A DNA stretch of 64,000 nt, taken from Manduca sexta. Lineage: Eukaryota; Arthropoda; Insecta; Lepidoptera; Sphingidae. Each line of letters begins with the position of its first letter. The stretch's first letter is position 1. The notes under the pieces are model-generated. The model searched no databases. It was not told the DNA's origin and worked only from the letters and a program-made list of their open reading frames with translations. Positions 23,379 to 35,300 of this stretch are shown piece by piece. Both the position numbers and the translations under genes were made by a program. Location of the stretch: assembly GCF_014839805.1 (NCBI RefSeq), contig NC_051120.1, positions 11,284,001 to 11,348,000 of the forward strand. Reading direction: 5' to 3'.

Positions 23379-26300
23379 ATGACGTCCGAAAAAGGATGCC
23401 GGAAGGACAAAAATCAGAATATTCAAGTGTTTGTGAGATTGAGGTAAAATTTTATTAATACCACTCATAACTTTAGTTTAACCGCCTTCATTTTATTTAA
23501 AACAAACTTTCTTGGCTTGTAATTATCTGACCCATATCATTTATATACCTTTTAAGTGGAAATGAGCTTCAAATCAATTACGATTTTCTAGCATGTCTTA
23601 CTAGATATCTGTTCAAAATTAAGGAATCTACTTCTCACGTAGATATTAACTATTTCATGCCACGCAAGATATGTAATATAAAATAGTAATTGTAGCTTTA
23701 ATGTTTGAGATCAATATGGTCTTTATCCAATATCACCACACCCTTCAATTTTATTCTGATGCGTCATTTTAAGACCAAACATCCCGAATAACCGTTAAAA
23801 TTATGATTTTCTACATAATAGATTCTGTAATCAGTGAAATAAGATTTCTAAATAAAGGTTATGATTTAATATCCACTTAGCTTCTCTCAAACCAAATTTG
23901 AATACATAAGATCCAAATAAGTTTGAATATCAACTGTAAATAACTGAAGTAGTGATATAATGTATTTCTCAATATAAGCTTATAATGTAAACAAATAATT
24001 TTACCTTAACTTTAACATTAGGTTATTAAGTTATTTACTTGTAAATTTTAACTCTATATACTAAACTAGCGACCCGCCCCAGCTTCGCACGGGTGCAATA
24101 TTTCTCCACTATTTAATGGATGTTATTATACATCTAAACCTTCCTCTTGAATCACTCTCTCTATTAAAAAAAAACCGCATCAAAATCCATTGCGTAGTTT
24201 TAAAGATTTAAGCATACAAAGGTAGGGACAGAGAAAGCGACTTTGTTTTATACTATGTAGTGATTGCACAATTATATGACCATATCTCTAACTAACCCAA
24301 ATTAAAACTTTCAATACAGTTTTAAATTGTTAAGAAATTGTTACAGGTTATTACAATATAGGTATAGGTATGCAGGCATTCTAATGAATTATATATAATT
24401 TATGATTGTTTGGATATTTTGTTTGTCAGGTTGTCTTGGGAATTTAGATCAATGTCTACACACCTACCTACCTACCTACCTACAATTCTGTGAATCTTAT
24501 GATAAGATTCACAGAATTTATAGAGCTTTTTAGTATTTTTAACTTACTAACTTCAGACCATGTTAATATTGGGGTTCATAACACAAACACAACCCACATT
24601 TAGTAATAAAAGTACATTCCCTCTAGATAAATACTCAATTGCATTGAATCTATGTAAAATTATGAATTAAGTTATGCAATGACACAACAGAATGCAAATA
24701 CAACATGTACATTTAAAAAGCAACATTACAATCACAACAATAAATAAACCCCACAGGCCCCTGAACCAGCGGGAGCGGGACCTCAAGTCTCTGGGTGTGG
24801 TGGAAGTCCACCACAACAAGGAGGTGGTTGTGCGGTTCACGCAACAAACAAACCTCACCAAGAAGTTCACATTTGACAGGGCATTTGCTCCAAATGCTAG
24901 CCAGGTTTGTTAAAATTTTCCTCATTTTGACATATTTTTTAGATACTTTTTTTTATATAACTAGATGTTAAAACATGCAAGCCAACTGCCTGATAATAAA
25001 CGATACAGCTGACCATAAACTTTAGTAACATAATACAACATCTGAATGAAATGTTACTTTTGACAAAATTGGGTTCAGAAGCTAGAAGTTATGATAATGA
25101 TATATTTTATTATTACTGTTTTAAGACTCAACGCACAATCTTGTTGAAGATTTAGAACAATGTATACAGCATTTTTGTTCTATTTAAAACAATGTTTGCA
25201 ACTAATTTAAGTAAAAATAAAGATTTATAATTATTTTATAGTTAATAATATGTACCAAGTATACATTTTATAGCTTATTCAACAGTAACAAAGCAAAATT
25301 GCCTTTTCCCAGGTGGAAATATACCAGGAGGTGGTCAGCCCTCTCATTGAGGAGGTGCTGGCGGGATACAACTGTACAGTGTTTGCTTATGGGCAGACCG
25401 GCACAGGTAAAACCCACACCATGGTGGGAGAGAATACTGGCGATGAGACTACTTGGCAGAAGGTAAGTTATATTGTATCAGTTATGACTTATTTTAATTG
25501 CCTGTCTCATGTATTGGCAGATGTCTATATGACGCATGATATTGACAAAATGGGAATTCTGATGGGTGCACTATATATGGGAAATGGAGCCCACAAGCAA
25601 TAAGTCTTTTATCATTTATAGCAAAATTATCACATTCCACACAATTTTTAATCCCAAATATATTTTTTTTTTGTTTTCAATATTATTAGTATCTACAAAT
25701 AAATTTTCATGCCGTGAAAACAGCGTAACCTGTAACTGTTACAATGATTCTTGCAAATAAATAAATAAATATATAATCTAAACAAAGTTAGAATTTTCAC
25801 TAAACTTAACTTAAAAATTTCCAGGACCCACTAGCGGGCATCATTCCGCGCGCCCTCAGTCAACTCTTCGACGAGCTGCGCATCTCTAACACGGAGTATA
25901 CCGTCCGCGTGTCGTACCTTGAGTTGTACAATGAGGAACTCTTTGACCTGTTGTCCACCTCTGAGGACAACTCGAAGCTCAGGATATATGAAGATGTTAC
26001 TAGAAAGGGCTCCAATATTGTCAATGGACTTGAGGAGATTACGGTGAGTTTAAGTTGTGAGTGTTGGGTTTATTGGGAGGAAAACAAGTTGGGAATTTCT
26101 TTTTTTGTTAGAAAACCAAGTTGGGTCATTAATTATTTTATTATTGTTTCTCAGATTATTGATATAGTGATTTAAAATGCGGATTAATTATGTTCATAGG
26201 AGGGCAGTAAAGAATACCCATTAGCTATATTTCAGTTTACAGTATTTGTTTCACACAGGTATACAACAAAAAAGAAGTATACAAAATAATGGCGCAAGGA

Positions 26301-29300
26301 CAAGAAAGGAAGCGGGTCGCCTCCACACTAATGAATGCGCAGTCAAGGTACAGTATTATAATTTGAAGCAGAATTGTTCTCTGCTCCCATCGGAGATTTT
26401 ACCTGAAATAAAAATAGTCAAATTAGTGTAAAAATAAAGCAAATTCGTCAGGAATATTTCAGGTTTTAGTTAGTTAAATAAATATTTATTAATAGTAGAG
26501 ATTATTCCTACAAACCTACTGACAAACTTATATTATGATCATACATTAACACATATTTTATTATAAAAACAATTCACTTTCATAATATTTAACTTGGAGT
26601 TAATTCTTGCAGTAACCATCCCAATGGCAAAGAGAACCGTGTGTAAGTTAACTTTATTAACAAAATCGTTTGTGTTTCCTCGCGTAAATTACAAAATTTG
26701 TTTATGAGCTTTTGGGTATGGTTTCTGCAATACGGGGAAGCATAATCGAGTGTAGTATTTGATAGAAAGTTTATTTGGTAATCATTATAATATAACAAAT
26801 ATTGGATTGATGGAGTGAGCAGCCTCATGTAGAAATCTTTAGTAATTGTCACACAATGATTTATTTTTACCATAGTTTATATTACTACTTACATTAGAAT
26901 GTTACACATCAACAAATTTCAAACAAAATAGCTTAAAGTGGAGAAAACAACGAACAGTTCTCGCGAGGCTGCTTGCTCAATGTTTAGCTAGTGAGAATAA
27001 ATAAGTTCATGCAGTAGATAGTTGTAATAAGTTATTTTGATGGATTTTACACTAGCATACTTTCACTGTGTAGTGTAGGTTATGGTATCATTCCCACACA
27101 AGCAAACAAAATACTTAGGCTAGATTTATTTTCGATAGTTTGATAAGCTCGCCACCGCACCAGATCGTGAGAAGTAACACATTAGGCGAAAGCTACCTTA
27201 ACATTTTCCCTCCCACAGTCGCTCGCACACGGTATTCACAATCGTAGTGCACATGAAAGAGAACAGCCCGGAAGGCGAAGAACTAGTTAAGATCGGGAAA
27301 CTCAACCTGGTGGACTTGGCCGGCTCGGAGAACATCAGCAAGGCGGGTTCAGACAACCCGGCCAAGCGGGAGAGAGCGCGCGAGTGCGTCAACATCAACC
27401 AGTCGCTGCTGACCCTGGGCAGGGTCATCACGGCGCTGGTGGAGCGACATCCTCATGTTCCGTACAGGTTAGTGTGGCTACACAAGTATAGAGAACATTT
27501 TACGTCAGTTTACAAGGTGTGCTTTCTGTCAGACTGATTTGAGCTATTCTATGTAAGACTTCAACATTCCATTGTCTTCCATATAACTAAGATGAAAGGA
27601 CACAGAACACTCCACAGTCTCTGCAAGAGTGATGTTTTTTTATCATAGCAATTACGTGATGTAATTAAATGATGTTCATGGTAAATGTCGACCAGCAAGC
27701 AATATTATAGTTTTTATGAACAGAAAATTCAGGAATTCAGCCTTACTCCATCTCCACATTCCACCTAATGACTATGTATGATTATCAATAAACTGTCAAA
27801 AATATTATCAATTAATATTTATTACTCAGGGAATCGAAACTAACTCGTATCCTCCAAGAATCACTTGGTGGTAGAACCAAGACGTCAATAATAGCAACAA
27901 TATCGCCGGGCCACAAGGACCTCGAGGAGACCATGTCGACCCTGGAGTACGCGCACAGAGCCAAGAATATACAGAACAAACCAGAGGTGAATCAGAAGAT
28001 GACGAAGAAGGCCATCCTTAAAGAGTATGCTGAGGAGATTGACAGGCTGAAGAGAGACCTGCAAGCTGCTAGGGACAAGAATGGTGAGTTGTGTGGTGCG
28101 AATTTAATCGTGGGTAATAGGATGTATAATTGTCACCAGCCGTACTAATTAACTATAATGTTGTCTACAGTACCTGCACATAAGCACTCACAGAACTTAT
28201 ACTAAGTTTTATATTTAGCTTGTAAAATGTTACGTGCATTTACGCATCCATTATTATTTAGAATACTATTCTATGCCAGGGGCTGTAGCTAAAATGCTTT
28301 TCTATGATCTAACATTATGTATAAATAAAATCCTAGCAAGATAGACTTTTTGATAGGATGTCATTCCCAAACATTCTTCTGTTGTCTAGTAGCATTAACA
28401 ATTGAAAAATGCATCTTGGACAAACTCTTTGATGTTTTTCCACCAAACAATGTGTGACCACTGTAATGTATTTTAGTTTAAATAGTATTAAGGCAGCTGT
28501 GATTATTTGTAGATTTATGTTTAATATCTCAACTAGATTAATAATGTATAGCATAGCATTTTTTATTCTATATTTTATTTGAATAGTTCATGGACAAGTG
28601 TGATTCTACCATCTACTATAGGATCCAGTTTAAAAAAAATGAATAACTGTCTCCAGGTGTCTACCTAGCCAGTGACACATTCGCAGAGATGACGTTAAAG
28701 CAAGAGGAACAGAAAAAAGAGATACAAGAACTCCTGCTCAAGAAAAGAGCTATGGAAGAAGAGAGGGACAGAATGGAGGGAGTGTTTGCAGACCTCAATC
28801 AGAAACTAGAGATTAGAGACACAGAGCTGAATGTTACTAAGAATAACCTGAACACGACTAAAGCGAAACTAGCTAATACTAATAATGTGAGTATTGAAAT
28901 GACAGCTCAAAGAACTACTATCCAGAACCGTAAGATAAAAAAAATAATAGTGTAGCAATTTTTCACTTTTAAACAATCAGCCTTATAATCACAAAAATAT
29001 GTTAATACTCAATGGTCCTGTATACAGAGATCAACATGCTTTACAATCATAAAGTTCCCTTAGCCTCAAATGAACCTCAGCGATGGTTGCAGTCGTATGC
29101 TCGTGCGCACCCGACGACCATCCATATAAGGGATAGAAAGTAGTTTGGCGGGAGTTTAATCATTAGGATGCTTTAGATCAGTGAAACTGGCAAAAATTCG
29201 TAAATGGATTTTTCGTAAAAAAATGGCTCAACCTACATCCAGAGATGTATTTTCTTTTACTATACAGCTACTCCGCGCCACTCGGCTGCAATGCGAGGAG

Positions 29301-32300
29301 CAGCGCGAGTTGGTGCAGCATCACCAGAAGACGGAGGTGAACCTAGGAGCGCAGGCTCGCGACCTGCTCTCCGTGGCAGATACCGCCACTACGCATGTCA
29401 CGCATTTACACGACTCGCTTGACAAGCGCAGGTATGTCTAACAATACTTGGTCTATTTTTTTTTCTATAGGCACGACAAAGTAACCCCACTGTACCTGAT
29501 GGTAAATGCAGTGGGTTCCAGGTACGATTTATATATATATATTTATATCGATATATATTCATTTGCTACGATTATGACGGCCTGGTTGAACCAAATAAAT
29601 AAGCTTATCCCGGGACGCAACACACTTACTTCGGCCACAATATAGGGTTTACACCTCATTTATAGTGATTGCTACCACCAGCAATAACTCAATACCAGGC
29701 TTGTAGCAAAATTTCTTTAATTCAATGACTATATTAAAGCTTTTGCTACCGTCTTTTTCTGCTAAAAATAGCTTACTTTGATTTTTTATCATACACCTCC
29801 CTCTACCTAACTCTGCTCCTAAGCTTAACTGGTAGAAAATGTCTTTGGCATTAAGTCCACATATATACTACGTGTACTAAGTGTTTTAAATAAATAAGTA
29901 AATTAGGGTCCCGTATTGTATGGTCTTTTCGTAATGTTAATACAAGATTTCGCCTGTTTAACTCAAATTATAATATAAACCACCCATATGTTTGCTATAA
30001 CAAACCAACAATTTAACAAAATTATACTATTACAACATTACTTGTAAGTAATATTGATGACTTTAGCCTATATAATAACAAGGTTTTATTCAAACATTAT
30101 TTCCAGATCGTTGGAATCAAACAACTTGGAGACAACGAAGCTGTATCAAGAGGAGTCGGCGCAGCATCGCGAGCAGATCGCTGAGAATGTGGAGACCTGT
30201 GTGCAAGCCATCGCCAGCGCTCTAGAAAACATGGACGCAGTGTTAGGTGTGTTGATATGCCTTCAAACTCTACTAATATAGTTTTCTAGTCAAGCTATTG
30301 ATCTAATTAAGTTTTGCATCATAAATATCGTTTTTAATGACAAATTTAAGTGCTAAAAGGCATTACCATATAGGGAGATTAGTTTGTTGTTGTGGCTCCA
30401 AACTCTTCTAATATAGTTTTCTAGTAAAGTTATTAATCTAATCAACTTTGGTGTTTATCGTTTTTAATAATAAATGTAAGCGTTAAAAGATTTATAATGC
30501 CATATACGAAGATTTTTTTTTAAATCTGTAACTATATGATATAACCCAAAATACTCCAAAGTGTCTCAGGGACGAACTGGTTAAAACTTTTACTCTTATT
30601 GTTAATTCTCTCAGATTGATTTGAAAATCAATTTAACTGTATAATAAATATTTCACAGATGAGTACACGACGTCCAGCACGCAGACACATGACGAAAATA
30701 GACAGAAATTGGAAACCCTAGCCAAGACCATCATGGAAACCATGGATGAGGTGCGTGAACCGATTATATTTGTATAACTGGCTTAACTATAGATGTGAGA
30801 TGCATAGGGTGAGATTTGTGCCTAACTTCAAGATGCCTAGCTTGGATGGCCAATTTATAACATGATTAATGAATAATAGGCGAATATTGTGTGATTTGTA
30901 ATAATTCATTAATCCATTGTCCGATTTAAATTCTTTTTGCATCTTGCATAGCTACCATTACAATTACATTTTTAATAAACTTTCGTCAGATTGAAGCAAA
31001 GAAATCCTCAAATTCCAATAGGATATCAATGATTCTTTATAAATTACATAACTTCCAGATAAAATCGTTATCAACAAGCTCGCAGTCCCGTCTCGTAGAA
31101 GACACGTCGTCCCACCGCTCGCGGCTGCAGGCGGCCGTCTCCTCTCACCAGCGCGCCGTCTGCGACGCACTCACCGGACTCATGCGCAGCGTCGACTCCT
31201 GCGTGCAGCGGGCTGAAGATACTGATGTCAAGGGAAACGTTGCTAAATTTGTGCAGCAGTGGGTGAGTAAATATTTATACGTTAGCAACTAGATAGACTC
31301 CGTTTATAGTTACGCATTGGTTAAGTCGAATGAATGGCTAACTATTATAAATGTATATGAAAAGAGCATTTTTAACGCCAATTGGATAAAAGGTTTAGAT
31401 TCGGTGGTCTCTTCAATGTCTTTGTATAATTAGTAGGAGTTGTTTGAGATCAGAATGTAACTGTTAAATATGTAATTATTAAATGCAAACTCGTTGACAG
31501 TCAATAACGCACTGACGTCTTTATTGTGACAGGTCTAAACCTGCCAGTCACATATATAACATTTCTCCCCCATAACATAAGAATTATTAAGGTACAACTA
31601 AATAACAGAACATAACTAAAATAACAAATTACAAGTCCATACAAAAGAAAGCTCTATAGTCAACTCTTTGTTTTTGGCGTAATAATCTCTCCGATTGACC
31701 TGGCCTTTGCTCCGAGGAAAGTTGATTCTCAGTTTCGTGAGCAACCTGACATTCTGAACCTGACGTCACATCTTGTTGATTCTCAGTTTCGTGAGCAACA
31801 TGACATTCTGAACCTGACGTCACATCTTCAACGCACTGGTTTTCCGAATCTGATGTCACAGCCTCAAAAAACTCATCATCAGAGCTCAGGTTTGGCTGAA
31901 GCGGTAATTCGGCTGGAGCCTCGGCTAGTGCCACTGCATTATCTCCAGCTGGAGCCTCGACTAGTGCCACTTCGTTATCTCCATCTCCCTCTCTGGTGCA
32001 ACTTTGCGACACAATCGCTTGGTCCTCCCTTAGAGACGTATCTGTCTCGTAAAGTTCAGGCGTAAAATCCAGGACGTCACCGGTATTAGAGATAGGAGGA
32101 AGAGACTTTCCTACGAGTTGATTTTTATGCTTTTTCACTTGCACTAAGGTCGTACAGTCCGTGACTAAATATGTTAATTTGCCTATTCGTTTGGTAACAA
32201 TGCCACGATTCCAAGTAAATTGTTTATTTCCTTGATATTTCTTGAACATAACAACATCACCCGCTTTAAAACTTTGCCTGTTGGAACCTCCATAGGCCCT

Positions 32301-35300
32301 ACTCTGTGAACACTGTTGTCGTTTCACAAATTTGGTAAGAGATTCAGAAGGGGATGGCGGTGAAATAGGATTAATCAAATCTAGGCGCGAACGAAGTTTT
32401 CGCCCAAATACCAACTGCGCAGGCGAAGACCCAGTTGTAGAATGAACCGAATTTCTATAATCGAAAAGGTATTTTAATAACTTTTCGTAACGTTCTTTTA
32501 AATTAGTACTAGATAACAAACAGGATTTAATACCTTTTTTGATAATTTTTACATAGCTCTCCGCCTGGCCATTGCTAGCTGGATGATAGGCGGGCGACGT
32601 TACATGCGATATTCCATTCGCTAAACAAAATTTCGTAAATTCTTCAGAAACAAAACATGTAGCATTATCACTAACCAACGTGTGAATCAACCCGAATCGT
32701 GACATGAAATCGTATAATTTTGCTATCACTGTGGCCGAAGAAGTATAATTCACTCTGTACACTTCCACCCATTTGGAATGTGCATCCACAATGACAAAAA
32801 TAACTCACCATTAACAGGACCTAAGAAATCTACATGAACTCTATAAAATGGTTGTAACGGGTGTGGCCACACGGCAAGCGGTGCCCGCGCCGGTGACGGT
32901 CTTAGCTGTGTACAAATTTCACAGCCAGCGATCATAGATTCTATCGCTTTATCGATACCCGGAAACCAAAGTCTACTACGAGCTTCAGCTTTAGACTTTA
33001 CAATGCCTAAGTGTGATTTATGAAGCTCTGACAATAAACTTGCTTGTAACACGTTAGGAATTACAACCTTAAAACCTCGCATGATCACACCATTTTCAAA
33101 TGAAAGTTGGTCTCTACAAAGAAAAAATTTACGTATATTTTCGTCTGTAACTTTTTTCGGCCAGCCATTCAAAATATATTTTACCACTTTAGATAAAATC
33201 ACATCTTTTTGAGTTTCTTCGCGTAGCCTCTGTAGCGTTACAGGTAAGCTAGAGTCTACAACAAAATTAACATAAGTTGCCTTATCCTCAACGTATCTTG
33301 AAAATCCGTGCGCTACGTGATCATCCATCTCGCATGACTCACAATCATCTAAACTTGCGCGAGAAAAATAATCTGCGCTATTATTAGCACTTTTGACATA
33401 CTCTATTATAAAATTATAACCACTCAAAAAAAGTGCATATCTTTGTAATCTATTTGCAGAAATCTCGGGAATTCCGCGATGTGGCCCGAATATAGAAATT
33501 AAGGGCTTGTGATCAGTTCGAAGAACAAAAGGAGTAGATCTGCCGTAAAGATACTGATGGAAACGACGAACCCCAAATATGATGGCTGTCGCTTCTTTCT
33601 GTATTTGCGAGTATCTGCGCTCCGCAACATTCAGCGTGCGCGACGCAAATGATACTGGCCGCTCCAACCCTGTAGCATCTTCTTGTGACAGAATGGCACC
33701 TAATCCGGTCGGAGAAGCATCTACAGTCAAAATTACTTTTGCGTTTGTATCAAAATGAGCTAAAACTTGTTCCGATACTAACATGTTTTTTATTTTCTTA
33801 AAAGCGGCATTATGCTCTGGAGTCCAACACCATTTACAATTTTTTTGTAGCAATGCGTATAGAGGACTGAGAATTGATGAAGCATTAGGTACAAAATTAC
33901 GATAGTAATTTACAAGACCTAAAAACGATTGTAGCTTAGCAACGTCTTTTGGAACTGGAGCGTTTAATATTGCTGAAACCTTTTTGGGTGACTTTTTCAA
34001 CCCGTGCTTATCAACTACATAACCTAAATATTCTAGCTCCTCTTTAAAAAACTCACATTTGGCATTTTGGAGCGTTAGGCCAGCATCCTGTAGTCGACCA
34101 AGTACAGTGCGCAATCTACTTAGATGTTGCGCCCTATCCACTCCCGTCACCAAAATATCATCGAGCATGCACAATACACCGTCCAAACCTGATAAAACAT
34201 TTTCCATGAGGCGTTGGAAAATAGCCGGGGCGCTGGACAACCCAAATACTAAGCGCGTATACTTAAACAACCCTTTATGAGTATTGATAACTGTATACTT
34301 TTGAGACTCTTCATCTAATACACATTGTGCGTAGGCTTGTGAAAGATCCAACTTAGAGAACTGTTGACCCCCCTGTAACTTTGTAAAAAGTTCATGCGCG
34401 GTGGGTAAAGGGTATTGATCGACCAATAGTTGTTTATTAATTGTGATTGAATAATCAGCACACAACCGGATAGAACCGTCGCGCTTTAACACGGGCACCA
34501 CGGGCGAAGCATACTCGGAATGCTCTACGGGCTTCAATATGCCAACGCACACTAGACGCTCTATCTCTTTGTCTAGCTTATCACGTAAAGCAAAGGCTAC
34601 GGGACGCGGCTTAAAAAAAATTGGCTTTGCGTCATTTTTCAATTTAAGTTTTGCTTTATATTTAGTAAATTTCCCTAACTCATCACTGAATACTCGAGGA
34701 AATTCATTCTTTAGGCGCTCTATTAAATCTGAGGTTTTCTCACAAAAATTGACGGGAAGTAATTCTAATCGGAAGAAAGATATAAAGTCCCTCCCTAAAA
34801 GTGGCGGACCGCCATCACGAATTATAAACACATTTAACGTACATATTTTCCCAGTATATGTGAACGGCAATTTTGCAATACCTACGCATTCAATACGTCG
34901 ACCAGTATAAGACATTAAATACTTAGTTGTTTTGGACAACACTACTTCCTTAAAATATTTAAAATACGTTCGCTCGGAAATCGCAGTAACAGCTGACCCA
35001 CTATCAACCTGAAACCTGATCCGTTTCCCTAGAACAGTGACAACCTCTGTCATTGGTTCACCATTATAGGTGCGAATATTATACAACTCACCGTCATCAC
35101 CGCTAGTGATCTCATGTTCCAAGAAATTATTTTTTTTACACATGCGACGCAAATGCCCCTTAACGTTGCACTTTTTACATTTATAGCTAGCGAATCTACA
35201 TTGAGCTGAAGAATGGTTTTTAAAACCGCAAACCGAACACAACAGTTTAACACTAGAATTATTTTTGGCGTCGATCTTGAGTATTTGATCGTTGTTAGAC

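Noticed and set aside
28887..28955. Read-through of kinesin exon 8 past its donor
   Set aside because: The frame closes after 22 codons; GTGAGT at 28887 is a good donor and exon 9 joins in phase from 28886.
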